DNA of 64,000 bases from Gibbula magus (GCA_936450465.1 OW388301.1:18147523-18211522); one strand, 5' to 3'; positions 24,721-36,368 are shown, numbered from the stretch's first letter. The notes: generated by a model from the letters alone, not told the origin. Numbers and translations are program-made.

Positions 24721-25999
24721 TTACAATCTGTATCAGTCTGAGACTCCTATACCAGCCCGAGAGCTGATACAGGATGTTATACGAAAACACCAATTTTATA
24801 CTCATAATATATATTACTCTTATATCATTTATAGGGTTCAAGCTTCAAGTCAACGTATGATATAGAGTTTTTATCTTGACGACAGGCTAAAATAGGGTGT
24901 TTGAAGGAAGGAAGAAAAATATATGTATTGATTAGCTAGGATATGATAACGTTTATTATTACCCACGTGGTACTTCGTAAAGGGGTTTCATAACAATAGG
25001 TTAACAATCATAACGTAACAATCTCATAACGATCTCCAATCTGTTATGTACCTTAAAGTAATTTGATTGGCTCACGATGAACTTTGACACTGCCTGTACT
25101 ACTTCATTTATTCATAAAGCGAACGTGAATTCATTCATGAAATTACAAGTAATTTACGACAGCACTTATACCTCTAATTAATGTGTATCTCATTCTTCAG
25201 TTAATTCATGAAATCGTACTCACCACAATTTTTGATTGAATGAATAATTAACAAATACATCATGACTAGAGCAGAACCAATAAGCGCAGTTGAGAATGCA
25301 GCAAGAGTGTTTGCTCTCTGTTGGGAATGACATTGCAAACAAACGCTATTCTCGGTACGGTCTATCGATGAAAACAATGTGTACGTAAGGATCTACAGTG
25401 ACTATATACTCACAAAACAAAAATAACCGAAAGTAAAGGCATTTTCCCGGCGACGTTCATTTAAAACTTACATTTAATGAGGTTGTTTTACATCTGTTTA
25501 CACAATTAAGACGACGAGAAACATGCGAATGGCGGCCGCCATGACATGACATTATTCAAAGGACGGATAACTCACATCTCCTGTCCTCGAGCAGGGAGAT
25601 TTTATATTGCATACACTTCCTTCAGAATGACTAATGCAACTGGTTTCGCCATACCAACATCGCGAATTATATGATTTGATTTTAAAAGTGTGAATATTTA
25701 ACTTCGCAATATTCTGAAGTTATAGATGATGTGACAGGGAAGATATTACTTTATTGATACGTTCCTTTATAGGGACAAAACAAATATATTTTAAAGTACA
25801 ATAAATTGTATGAAATACAAGTTGGTAATAAATACCCTTTCATATCAAGTTTTTTAATCCCTTGTAAAATAATTTTGGTTTGTCTCTCGCCAAGGCTCGA
25901 GGAAGATATCCTATAATTATTACTTTATATAGATGTATACATGTATACATAAAACCCCCATCTTGTAGATAAGCTATGCTCGGGGTGTCATATATGCAG
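24721..25999. promoter_or_regulatory. Intergenic region with a GC-rich palindrome, possible promoter
   Basis: Mostly AT-rich, with a small CpG-richer island around 25440-25600. It contains the perfect palindrome ATGGCGGCCGCCAT at 25529-25542, which holds a YY1-like GATGGCGGC-type core. It lies about 460 bp upstream of a candidate exon on the same strand. A promoter role is only inference. Confidence 0.2.
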
Positions 26000-26199
26000 A
26001 CAATGTTCCTCTTGATAACGCATTAGTGATAGAAAGAATTGTGGGTATCACCGGAAACGTAACCTGGTTAGAAGGCATGGATGACTATAACACCACCAAA
26101 CACTTCATCATAAATAATCAAACACAGTTTTGTCTGTGGTTTCCCATGCACGTCAAATATGCAACGGAATCTCAAAACAATTTGAATCACGTGCAGAAG
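26000..26199 (+). CDS. Candidate internal exon of an unknown protein
   Basis: An acceptor-like ATATGCAG ends at 25999 and a donor-like AAG|GTACAA follows at 26200. Between them one frame stays open, encoding about 66 residues (starts DNVPLDNALVIERIVG; contains NVTWLEGMDDYN and FCLWFPMHVKYA). Tryptophans, mixed codon use and three possible N-glycosylation sites (NVT, NTT, NQT) give it a protein-like look. The pyrimidine tract before the acceptor is weak and I recognise no family. It could be a chance frame of 200 bp. Confidence 0.3.
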
Positions 26200-26461
26200 G
26201 TACAAATGTAGATGCGAACATTTAAGGTTGGGAATACATTGATATATTGCACCACAAACTCATTCAGTACATAAACTATGTAATTAAATTTAAGAAGATT
26301 TATGTCTCAAATATGAGCCTTGTACATGTGACAGTTAACTATTCAAAATATCAATCATGGTATTTAAGGCTCACATGTTCATATCTATCTGGACTATGGA
26401 TGCTTTGTTTACCAACTCAATAGCATATCTATTGGGAACTCTGAAATCTTCTTCTCCTCAA

Positions 26462-27199
26462 GTGCAAAAACCTAGGCGTCTATCTTGATTCGGGACTCAC
26501 AATGGAATCTCATGTCAACAATCTCTGCAGGATCTGTCACTTTCACCTTAGGAATATTGGAAACATCAGACATCTCATCAACCAAGACACTGCAGCTCTC
26601 CTTGTCCGATCACTTATTTTCTCGAGAATCGACTACTGCAATAGCCTCCTCTGTGGAATACCCAGACAACAGATTGACCGCCTCCAAAAACTTCAAAACC
26701 ATGCTGCAAGAATTGTTACCCGTACCCCAAAAACATGCCACATCTCTCCTGTCTTAAATTCATTACACTGGCTTAGGATTCAAGAAAGGATTGACTTTAA
26801 GGTTCTATCTCTGACATATCAATCAATCTACAAGCTCTCTCCCCAGTATCTTCAGGAGCTAGTCACACCATATGCTCCACCTCGATCGCTCCGCTCTTCC
26901 ACTCAGCTTCTTCTTCAAGTCCCACGTTACAATCTAAAGTCCTTTGGTGCCCGATCCTTCAGATACAATGCTGCCCTGCTCTGGAATTAATGCACTGCCT
27001 CATGAACTTAAATATGCTCCCTCTCTCTGTGTATTCAAATCCCATCTCAAAACTCATCTGTCAAACGCTACTTCTAATTTCAATTCAACCTCATGTTCTA
27101 TATGTATATATGTATATATTTCATCTGTGTAATGCGCATTGAGCATAAACCTTGTTTATGGAGGTCTGCGCTTTATAAGTACTCTTAATATTATTATTA
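26462..27199 (+). pseudogene. 5'-truncated CR1/L2-like LINE, reverse transcriptase C-terminus
   Basis: The fragment encodes the part after the catalytic motif: NLGVYLDSGLTMESHVNNLC, SLIFSRIDYCNSLLCGIP, KLQNHAARIVTRT, LHWLRIQERIDFKVLSLTYQ and the end FGARSFRYNAALLWN. A frameshift at about 26989 moves the last part (ALPHELKYAPSLCVFKSHLK) to another frame. It ends with GCGCTTTATAAGTA and a short TTATTATTA tail at about 27199. It is a dead 5'-truncated copy. It lies inside the extra sequence of the right-hand copy of the older duplication, so it landed after that duplication or was lost from the other copy. Confidence 0.85.
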
Positions 27200-29819
27200 A
27201 CTCAATATTATTGTGAATGGCAATTCCTGACATTTAATCAATGGTTAAACAGATTCACTGGCTAATCAGCTTAGCACAATCATCAACACATGCTGAGAAA
27301 ACAAGATAAGGAATCTACGGCTTCAGTCTACAAGCCCGCTGTCATGTTGTCAGTGTGCCTTATAGATAACGTTAAACTAGAAATATCATTTTAGTATGAT
27401 ATATGACATTGAATCTGAAACAAGTTCGTTTCAAGTATTTGAATTTTCTGTAATAACTCTACATCCGGAAAATTAAGTTCCCTGAGTTCAGGACAAATTG
27501 AACAGTTAAAGTATATATGATATACTGTTCAAATGAACGCTAAGTTAATGAAATATATTAGATTGTTCATTCCAATATTTCAAAGAAGTTCAAAACCATT
27601 ATGATTAGCAGTAAACTGTGCTAAATATTGTAATTAAACCATTACACTATTTTGTTTCTACATCATTTGACAGATTCACCATGAAATAAATCACTCTAAG
27701 TATATGTTTAAGAGAATGTGTATGAGTTGCACTGACCCATTTTACAATACATATTTTACGTTCTTAGATAGCGCATCTTAAAAAGGTTCCCACCAATAAT
27801 CAAAATAAATGAAACATTGCAGTAAATTGGCATGATGCAAGCTGAATATGTATTTTTCGAGATTCAAAAAGAAAAAGTGCATGTCACGGACCTTTTTTTC
27901 TGCAGAATGTTTTTTTTGGCAAACTTGTTTTATTTTGTTAAATTCACTTTTTCCAAATAATGATCATCGTTCAGAGATATATTGTTGTTTTCTTTCAATA
28001 ATGGAATGTTATTGGAATAGAAAAGTAATTTCTGCCATTTGTATGTGTTTTTGCATTAACCTTATATGATAAAATACACTGTCAACAATGGATTCTGCAG
28101 AATTAAACTTAAAAAGTCCAAAAGTTCAAGAACACAAAATAACTGAAAACTAAATCAAACTTGTGGAAAACTTACCGCTAAAGAATAATAGAAACTAAGA
28201 AAATAAATGTCACGAACCTATTTTCTGAGTAAGTTGATGCTGAAGTTGAATATTTATGAAAAGTATTGGCAAAGGGAGATAACTCTTCACTGAAAAAAAA
28301 TTTGTATTACTTAATTCATTTAAATAAGGTTGAGGGCCAGATCATGTTTTTTACCATGAAACATAAACTTTTTCACACAACCATAATACCACTACCTTTC
28401 TGTATTAGTATGCAAAGGTTTATTGATTTTTTATTGTTTCTCACAACACACTGTTGATGAAAAGTGGACCTAAGCTTATTAACTTCTGAGAGCGAAAATC
28501 TTACAATTAGATATTTGCATGGGCAATTGTTACGAACCTCTTTAAGAAGATAAATCAATACATTCACAAAGCACAGTAAATTATATCATAGACCAAGCAC
28601 ATATGATGATAAAGGCAGTAAGTTACAATATGGAGAGTTGTTTGCTCCTCATTTTGATAGTAAAATATGTAAACTTGGCAAGATTATTAATTATATTAAT
28701 TTAATTTAATTATAAATTTTTGGTTATGAATAATAATAAGTTTACTCTCTGATGGAAATGTGTAATAAAAACTTGGCAGAAAATGTATTCTTAAGTCATC
28801 ATAAAATGGACATTCAAAACAGACATGGTACTCTGTTTCTACAGTTTGTCAGATACAAAATGGGCAAAGTCATTTTAAGGTTCACCCTTTAAGGTATTCC
28901 ACCGTTTACTTAATTGTTTTATAAAAATACAATGAAGATAATTTATCAATAGATTCAGAGAGACACTGATTGTCATTATCAATACATCTTTTTCTAAAAA
29001 CTATCATAGTGTACTAGTACAAGAAACAGATTATCTATTCCAAATTTCGCCAAATCCATAAGTAAATAAAAGGTTTTCAACTTTAACAACAATCGAAGCC
29101 CTGTTCTGCCCGGTTGTACTGAAATACATAATTGTGATACAATATGTCGTTTTCTCTTTGGGATGATAAACGCAACCAGTAATTTACGAGTTTCAAATGT
29201 TGATTTACATACAGTGAATATCTCCCAAGCTCTTCTCTTGCGACAATACTGGGAACAGGTCTTCTTAATTTCATAATACTTTTATGCTTACAGAATGCTC
29301 AATGCGTCTTTCTCGTAAGGATAGGCCCATTATATCAATGGGTAACACTAGGTTGTGACACCTGACTGATTCGTCTTAGTATTGGGGCGTCTGGTTATTG
29401 GCCATCTAAGTTTGGGGGGTAAATCGTTCAACATGGCGAATATTTGAAAAACGCTGCAGTCATTTGTAGATCTTATTTTTTAGCTTGACACTATCATTGA
29501 ATCGACAGTTGCCGTAGGAAATAAGGTAAACTGTGAAGCAAATGAAATGGATGCAAGTAAACTGCGAAACCAAAACACCTGTAATAAAAAACACTGACAG
29601 AAGAACATTCTCTGATTATGTGTTTGTCATGATAATTAAAATTATGAAAGTTTAACTTTGTTTGTTTGGTAACTATATTTGATAAAAATATACTGATATG
29701 GGTGTTTTCATATCACATCCTGTATAAGTCCTCGGCCAATATCAGCCCTGTCAGGCGGATACAGAATATAATATGAAAAGACCCATATGATAATACATAT
29801 TAGGGGAAATACGTGTTAG
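27200..29819. other. Intergenic, no gene recognised
   Basis: Strongly AT-rich sequence. Short open frames such as 27848-28069 and 28373-28567 have no protein-like composition. I recognised no repeat apart from simple AT-rich runs (for example 28685-28720). Confidence 0.45.
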
Positions 29820-30230
29820 TAATGGCTAAATGATACTATACTAATACAAACATTTCTAAAACGAATGTACATTGTTCGGAAGTCGATCTCTAAAACGAAT
29901 GTACGTTGTTCGGAAGTCCTTCGAGCGGCCATTTTAATGTGTTCACACTAGAATAACCGTTTGAGGGCGGTTCAATTGAGTAATCTGATGTAGCGACCTA
30001 TACAATCTGATTAGGGTTTTGAATATGGCACCTTGATGAATGGTCGACCATCTTGTTGTTTAAACTTTGAAAATCGCATACCTATATATTTACCTTTCAC
30101 AGTGAAGAGTTCTGGAATATTATCATTTTATATGTTTTTACCAATATAAATAACCATTTTCTATGATTACGACATATTGGGTTGCGTTATGAGATGTTTT
30201 ACTTCTAACATAAAATATATTATAAAAACC
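29820..30230. repeat. Dispersed repeat U, copy 1
   Basis: It contains a small internal duplication (TCTAAAACGAATGTAC twice, at about 29853 and 29891) followed by CGAGCGGCCATTTTAA, CTGATGTAGCGA, CCATCTTGTTGTTTAAACT and CAGTGAAGAGTTC. The same string of landmarks, in the same order, is found at 55140-55480, and its beginning also near 56640-56730. I cannot assign it to a known element class. Confidence 0.6.
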
Positions 30231-30279
30231 TGAATAATAAATGAAACAAATAAAATTCAAAACACATGCTACAGTGCCT

Positions 30280-30840
30280 TTAATATCTTTTTAAAAAATT
30301 CAGAGATATTATCAAATCAATTTAATAAACTAAAAATATTTCTCTTGAAAACATAGTCATTTTCACTTCCATAACCTCTATGGAGCAAGGAACTATTAGA
30401 TTTTTAGAAAATGAATTTAGCCAAGGGAGAACCTAAAAATACATCTATTTTACCAACTTCTAGAAATTTAATATTTTTCTTGCATAACATTTTCGGCTGA
30501 TTACTCTACTTTTCCGCCTGTTACATAAGCCTAATCGCCTCAAACTCCTTCTGCAGGCCCTCACTAATGCTTTTATAATGACAAATATGGAACTAGCTTG
30601 TTACTGAATTCCGTTCAGTTGTTTATATTACAGAACATTTCTTAATCAACTAATTAATAATTTTTGTTCAGGGTATTCTCGTCCTTAAGATATAAAATAA
30701 AGAAAATAATTGAATACCCTATCTTGTTGTTTCAGCCCTGAGATGATAAACTGAATGATGGTATGACATTGTCATCAAGCTAAATTCACGTGGAAGGTGG
30801 AAGTGTCGTTAAAAAATTGGGGTGACTGGTTATTTTCATT
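30280..30840. repeat. Older segmental duplication, right copy, segment 2
   Basis: It aligns with about 18420-18930: matching pieces include CACTTCCATA, AATTTAGCCAAGGGAGAACC, CCGCCTGTTACATAA, CAAACTCCTTCT and GGGGTGACTGGT. Identity is clearly lower than between the young R copies. Confidence 0.7.
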
Positions 30841-30957
30841 TGCAAGAGGAGAAAAATAACAGTTATTTTCTATTTAATATGTCTTTTAGCATTGTCATTG
30901 GCACAAACAACATACACGAATGTAATCATATATATTGTAAATTTGAGTATATTTGTG

Positions 30958-31410
30958 CTATTTCAATAAACATTTAACTTGTAATGTGAGATATGCCATT
31001 GTTTTATTTATCAGATTATATTTTAAGCATAACCATTCGTTCATCCATGCTGTTAGTCCTCTTTCCTCTCCCACCGAGGTTACTCCTTTCAGATTTACGA
31101 TCCCAACCTCTGTTCTAGAAGGCCTGAATTTCCGGATCCAGCAAATTCCCATAGCGGGGGAAAACGGAACCTCATACTGTATCCCTGCTTCGTAACCAAT
31201 GAAATCTAATTTTTCAGTGGCCTGTCGACCGAGTGACTTACAAAATTCAGGCATTTGAACCTTAAGGGTCTTGCTTATTAGCACATGCACTTCGAATATG
31301 TCTGATGTTCTTAACAGAGTGAATATTTTTTGGTATATGTCTCTGATCTGGTCTTCTTCATTGAGCTGCATGTTTTTGTGAGTAAATAGAGTATTTCGAG
31401 GAAAACACAT
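30958..31410 (-). CDS. Open reading frame of unknown function, possible first exon
   Basis: A 150-codon minus-strand frame has a protein-like composition in its first two thirds. A start at the second Met (31371, context AAACATGC) gives MQLNEEDQIRDIYQKIF..., with later KTLKVQMPEFCKSLGRQ and EKLDFIGYEAGIQYEVPF. The last third looks less coding-like, and splice donors are possible after ...LKG (GTAACC) or ...VTS (GTGGGA) around 31070-31090. It lies in sequence that the other copy of the older duplication lacks. I recognise no family and see no transmembrane or signal segment. A divergent short frame starts 110 bp away at 31482. Confidence 0.35.
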   Translation of the reverse strand: MCFPRNTLFTHKNMQLNEEDQIRDIYQKIFTLLRTSDIFEVHVLISKTLKVQMPEFCKSLGRQATEKLDFIGYEAGIQYEVPFSPAMGICWIRKFRPSRTEVGIVNLKGVTSVGEERGLTAWMNEWLCLKYNLINKTMAYLTLQVKCLLK

Positions 31411-31481
31411 TAAACGAGAAAGCGTTCATCTTACGTTTATTTTATCATTATGGCGTGCCATTGGCAAATGTCACGTTTACA

Positions 31482-31574
31482 ATGGCGTCGCTGATTGAAC
31501 AACTTGATTCAATTGCAATTGCAAGGACATTCCATTTTTGCCTGCGAATCCAGCCCTTCTTGAACAAAAGTTAG
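31482..31574 (+). CDS. Short ORF with good start context, divergent to the 31371 ORF
   Basis: The ATG lies in a favourable context (TTACAATGG) and opens a 30-residue frame, MASLIEQLDSIAIARTFHFC..., ending at TAG. Codon use is mixed. It may be a chance frame or the first exon of a gene. Together with the minus-strand frame starting at 31371 it leaves a 110-bp divergent spacer, the geometry of a bidirectional promoter. Unknown function. Confidence 0.2.
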   Translation: MASLIEQLDSIAIARTFHFCLRIQPFLNKS

Positions 31575-31689
31575 GAAAAAAATCTGAAGGGAGTGACGTC
31601 TGTGGGAAGAGAATGGGATTTCATTTGAATAATACTCTACTCTCATTGTTGTACGAAACATTAAGTTTATTTATTACTTTTTAAATTCT

Positions 31690-32050
31690 CTTGACAGATT
31701 TACTTCTGTAAAATATCTCTCAGGGAAAATCGCCATTTGTATTATTGAAAACGTGCAAAGACTTGTTAAACATTAATGAAAAATCGTTAAATTGTTATTA
31801 ACAATGTTCAGTATGACATGGGTAGAAATCTATAGCGTTTGCTTGTCACATGAAAGGATTTACATGCGTTTGATTAAACCTCCGCCGACAGAGTGTCTCC
31901 CATAATATTATCAATGTCACCCTCCAACTGTGGTCTACTCAATAGTTCTATCCATTGCAAGCCTCTTTAATACAATGTCGCCTTGAAGAGCCCTCGCTCC
32001 AACGAGTGTTTGTCATCGTACCTTTGAACTTTAAAGTGGCTGACAACGGA
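31690..32050. repeat. Older segmental duplication, right copy, segment 3
   Basis: It aligns with 19140-19470: shared pieces are GTTAAATTGTTATTA, TTGCTTGTCACATGAAAGG, TTTGATTAAACCT and GTGTCTCCCATA. The match fades near 32050. Confidence 0.7.
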
Positions 32051-32680
32051 AATCCTCTTTGAACTTGTTACAAAGCTTAATAAATCATACAATTTCACCA
32101 GCCATATTATCTTTGATAATGTGCCTGCATTAGTGCCTTTTCCAGAAAGATTTGAATTCACATAACTTCGAATAATAAGATTAAACCTGACCTTTCAATA
32201 ACGGTAAGAGGAATTTCGAATTTTAAATGTGGTCATTGTTCTTTCAATCTCTAACCTGTGTAACCATGTGCGCATATTGTTGAGATTTTGCAGCATAGCT
32301 ACTTTCTTTCTACACTTCTTAATGTGTTCCTCTGTTAATAATAGATCTCTATAGATATCTATAATAAATACATTGACATTGTAAATATATTGATACAATG
32401 TATCTGAAATGACGAAGAAATGTGTGATATAATAAAGTAATAAACATATGCTTCAACAATAAAGTTGGTATCAAAAAATATTACTTTTGTTATATCCTCC
32501 ACTTCGTACTGCCCCTGAAAGCATTAAAGATGCATGATACATCGTCGATAATATACACACTATACTTTATGATAATCTATACTCAAAGCCTGGATTCATC
32601 TACGAGCCAGTCTCAACTTTCACCTTTCTTCCTTTAAAACCACATATATGATATTGTCGTTAATGTTGTGTCCGAGGGCA
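32051..32680. other. Intergenic, upstream of a candidate gene start
   Basis: AT-rich sequence without recognisable genes or repeats. It would be the upstream region of the TATA box at 32681. Confidence 0.4.
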
Positions 32681-32686
32681 TATAAA
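32681..32686 (+). promoter_or_regulatory. TATA box of a candidate gene
   Basis: GGGCATATAAAGAC is a strong TATA-box context. The expected transcription start is about 30 bp downstream (near 32712), which would leave a 5' leader of roughly 45 nt before the ATG at 32758. The combination with a following ATG and splice donor makes it more credible than an isolated TATA motif. Confidence 0.4.
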
Positions 32687-32757
32687 GACATACTTCGGGA
32701 TAAGCATCTGAATAAAGAGTACACTACACATGAACTAAATTCAGCTACATCACTACC

Positions 32758-32841
32758 ATGAAGCCCCACAGAAATGATTTGACCGAGATGCTGTTGCGAC
32801 TCCGTAATTCAATGATCACGGCTGAAAAGCTCAAGGTCGAC
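32758..32841 (+). CDS. Candidate first coding exon of an unknown protein
   Basis: The ATG (context CTACCATGA) starts a 28-codon frame, MKPHRNDLTEMLLRLRNSMI..., ending in ...EKLKVD directly before a good splice donor (GAC|GTGAGG, GT at 32842). It is preceded at normal distance by a TATA box. The peptide is charged and helix-like with no signal peptide, so a cytoplasmic or nuclear protein is more likely. I did not find the next exon with confidence; a weak candidate is the frame near 33340-33412. Function unknown. Confidence 0.4.
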
Positions 32842-32843
32842 GT

Positions 32844-33839
32844 GAGGTCACCAGTGCTGAAAATATACGTAGTACATTGTCAGAATAGCTCGCCCCTTTT
32901 ATGTGTAAAAATACTCAAGTACATCATTTAGGCATGACATAATCGGGATTGGAACTCCAATGTTCTGAAACAACATTGCTGCCCATCAGGAAAGTCAACA
33001 CGAAAGATTACAAAGGTTACATCAGTGCAACGCTAAATAATGGGAGTTAAGGTTAACATTGATAAATTTTGCTTTGGGAAAGGAGACCCAGAACATAATA
33101 TTTCAAAATTACTTAAATGCATTAAATTTTAATTTAATTTTGGCAGTTACATTTCATCAAATGAGACAGATTTTAGCCAGAACATGAGTGTCTTCGTGGA
33201 ATCAAATTCAAATGTCATATTAAACAGCTTTATTACAATTGTACGGGATAATTAAGCAGAGACCTGGTTCAATTACCAATGGCGCCGCATCCTCTATATC
33301 AATTTACCTCTAAACTTGAATTGGGTTATGAATATCCAAGTGGATGGTCACATTGTTGTCAAAGCCAAAGTGTTCAACATCTACCCATATCTGTTATGCA
33401 TGTATGTTATAGGTAATGATAATATTTACGGGATATGTCAAAAAATTCAAAGACGTCCACGGGAACAACTTGTGTATGAGACCAAGGCACTTTCTAATTT
33501 TCAAGTCAGAATGTATTAAATACCTGTGTGTTATACGCAACACCCTAGTCAAATCTTCAGAATATAAATAACTTTCTCTCACATATGGCCTCATTTCAGT
33601 GTGAATGCATAATTCAATACTCTATACTGTACATATGTGTTTGTCTATCGATTATCCTGTATATTTCCACTGACATTGATTTCACAGTTAAGTCACTGAG
33701 GGAGTACTATATCGATGTACAGATAACAGTAGATGAAGTATGAGAAGCTGTATAGTACTTGACCTCCCTCTGTGTATTGGAGAGAACTCTAGCGCGATAA
33801 TGTATTGATAACATGACCTTAACTTTCAGAACCAATTTG
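32844..33839. other. Candidate intron or intergenic sequence
   Basis: AT-rich sequence downstream of the candidate first exon. The frame at 33316-33519 includes a plausible coding run (NIQVDGHIVVKAKVFNIYPY) before a donor-like GTAATG at 33412, but no clear acceptor. I recognised no repeat. Confidence 0.3.
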
Positions 33840-34010
33840 AAACAGTTCCATCTGGCTAGTTATTGGGATGACAATATGAAACAGTTACTGCACCAGCCTA
33901 GTTATTGTGATCACAATATGAAGCAGTTAGTACACCAGGCTAGTTATTGTGATCACAATATGAAACAGTTACTACACCAGCCTAATTATTGTGATCACAA
34001 TATGGAGTAG
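33840..34010 (+). repeat. 42-bp tandem repeat that keeps an open frame
   Basis: Four units start at 33840, 33879, 33921 and 33963 (39, 42, 42 and 42 bp). Each of the last three carries the palindrome ATTGTGATCACAAT. The unit length is a multiple of three, so the frame 33813-34010 reads a 14-residue repeat (KQLLHQPSYCDHNM). There is no sign that it is expressed, and the frame ends in TAG just after the array. I treat it as a minisatellite. Confidence 0.75.
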
Positions 34011-34439
34011 TTGAAGAATAGGAGAATAAAATAATCACAAACTCTCCTGGTAGGGTTTTGCAAAGTTTTGCAAAGTCTTTACACTAATGTAAATGTAAAC
34101 GACACATATTGTCACATATACCTTGGGACTTTTCATCAGAACACAATTCCAATTTTGGGGGTGCAGCGTTCTGGAGGAGAAATCCTAAATGCCACCAGCC
34201 CATCTGGTCTGATGATGGAAACCTTCTCTGGGCAACCTGAATATGGGAACCTATTATTGAACGCCTGAAGTAAAGACATGAAGCAGTCGGGCTTGGATAA
34301 CAACCAGAAGGACTACATACTCAACTGTGAATGTCAAGAGACAAACATATTAAATTTCTTTATAAAATATGTGCTTCAGGCAGATTTGATAGAAAGTGTG
34401 ACATTTGACATTTGTGTGGTCTCAATTTTCTCAAATCAT

Positions 34440-35520
34440 TATTGTCCCCCACCGCAACGCGGAACGGGGGACTATGTATTCAGCGGCGTCCGTACATCCG
34501 TCCGTCCGTACGTACGTACGTCACATTTCTTGTTTACGCGATATCTTATGAAGCAATGCATCCAAAGTCTTCAAATTTCATGTCTGCCTACATTGTGAGA
34601 AGACGCAGACACCAGTCAATTTTGGTGACCTTGGTCTTATTTTCAAGGTCACCACGACACTTTGACCACTTTTTGAGGTGAGGTGAGGTGAGTTGGGGTT
34701 TAACGCCGCTTTCAAGATTATTTCACTTATATCGCGGCTGCTAGTATTACGGCAGGGAGAAAGCCCGCAACGCCATGTGGCTATGCATTGCGGTGAAACC
34801 TGCAAGCATCGGCTGGAACTAGCGAACCATGGGTGGTACTACGCTGAAATTCAGTGTAGCATTGCACCCAAACCTTACTGCGTGTAGAACAGTTCTCTAC
34901 TGCAGACAAAGTTGCCGTGCCCTTGGCGGGATTCGAACCCCGGACCTCTTGATCCGAAGCCGAACGCGCTAACCACTGCGCTATCCCGCCCCACCACTTT
35001 TTGAACTCTTGTTTACGTGATATCTCATGAAGCGTTGCATCCAAAGTCTTCAAATTTGGTTTCTGCCTACATTGTGGGAAGACGCAGACACAAGTCACTT
35101 TTTGTGACCTTGGCCTTATTTTCAAGGTCATCATGACACTTCGACCACTCTTTGAACTCTTGTTAAAGCGATATCTCATGAAACATTGCATCCAAAGTCT
35201 TCAAATTAGTTGTAAGCCTACATTGGGGAAAGACACAGACACCAGTTCATTTTGGTGACCTTGACCTTATTTTCAAGGTCACCGCAACACTTTGAGCCCT
35301 TTTCTAACTCTTGTTAACGCGATATATATCTTTACCAGTTGGACTCAAAGTCTTCAAATTTGGTGTCAGTCTTATTTTCAAGGTCACCACAACACTTTGA
35401 CCACTTTTAGAACTCTTATTAACACGATATATCATGAACCCAAGTAGCTCCAATGATGTGTCTTACTAGCTCAATGTCACCGGCGGGGGACATTGCCATG
35501 TTAGTGGAAAACACTTGTTG
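34440..35520 (+). mobile_element. Pearl-like element with about 150-bp core repeats, split by a SINE
   Basis: The left end is a hairpin (CCCCCACCGC...GGAACGGGGG) followed by a CCGT/CGTA tract at 34488-34521. The core unit, recognisable by GCATCCAAAGTCTTCAAAT and GGTGACCTTG...TTTTCAAGGTCA, repeats four to five times with decay. The right end is CCGGCGGGGGACATTGCC...AACACTTGTTG. A full SINE sits inside the first unit at 34677-34992. No protein is encoded; frames inside are artefacts. Confidence 0.75.
34677..34992 (-). mobile_element. Full-length tRNA-Arg-like SINE
   Basis: On the minus strand it begins with a tRNA-like head: A box (TAGCGCAGTGG, 34973-34983) and B box (GGTTCGAATCC, 34929-34939). 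The anticodon region (CTTCGGATCA) resembles tRNA-Arg(TCG). The body follows, and the tail is GGCGTTAAACCCCAACTCAC plus repeats of CACCT. It is flanked by a 12-bp target-site duplication ACCACTTTTTGA (34665-34676 and 34993-35004), so the insertion into the pearl-like element is direct to read. Confidence 0.92.
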
Positions 35521-36368
35521 TAATTTGAATTTATACATCATCATTTCAAATCGAGGAGATTAAAATCTTTTAAAATGTATCAACACATGCACTTTCTCCA
35601 CAAAACAACTCAAATTGATTTATATCTTGAAGAAAACACATTTTAAAAAGGAAATATTCAGTTCATAATCGCTCAAGTAAATATTGATTACATGGGCGTG
35701 TTTAATATTGCCTCATTACGATTTTATTATTATATATCCTCATACACAGTAGTTCATTCACGCTAACTTCGGAGTGTCAATCGAAACATTTTCCTTCAAT
35801 TTGCAAAAGCCTTCCCACTGAATGAAAATATTTAATTATACATGGAGTGACATACATTAATTCACAATAGCCTACGTACTCATGTGTACGTAGTCCAATA
35901 TCTCACAGGCAAGTCAGTCTACTTAAGGAAGTCTACTTAATGTATCAGCATTCCAGTCAGAAAAAGAACACATGGACACTCAAATCTCATATCTTGCAAA
36001 TATGCATTCATGAACTTTTAAATTGAACAGCTCGAAACATGCCTAATATGATCTGTCATCGAAGACACTTTATGGCTCTTATTTTCATTCTTTATAATGT
36101 CTATAGTGCACAGGCATGACTTAGGGCTTGTTTGAAAGTGGATATCATGGAGACCAATGTGATTACGGTTAACATAGTCATCAAAAGCCTGCACTAGTTT
36201 AAACTGTACCACTGCCTCGCTCTTATTGGTAGGGACTAGAGAATGACATATACAAAAATAAACATTACTCCGGACAAATAAACTAAGTTTGATTTCCAAA
36301 GGTAATTTCAGCTTTCGAATGCAGCTGTTCTTGGGTCCATCTGGACTTATAGGCTGCAAACTGTTCCG
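35521..36368. other. Intergenic; one unrecognised minus-strand frame
   Basis: A 113-codon minus-strand frame (36018-36359) contains a mildly protein-like part (SNVYFCICHSLVPTNKSEA). It has no known domain, and I do not call it a gene. The remainder is plain AT-rich sequence. Confidence 0.35.

Noticed and set aside
34929..34992. A functional tRNA-Arg gene
   Set aside because: The tRNA-like part is fused to a SINE body and tail with a target duplication, and the anticodon stem is mismatched.
36018..36359. 113-codon minus-strand frame as a host gene
   Set aside because: No domain recognised, it abuts the DIRS-like remnant, and start and splice context are weak.
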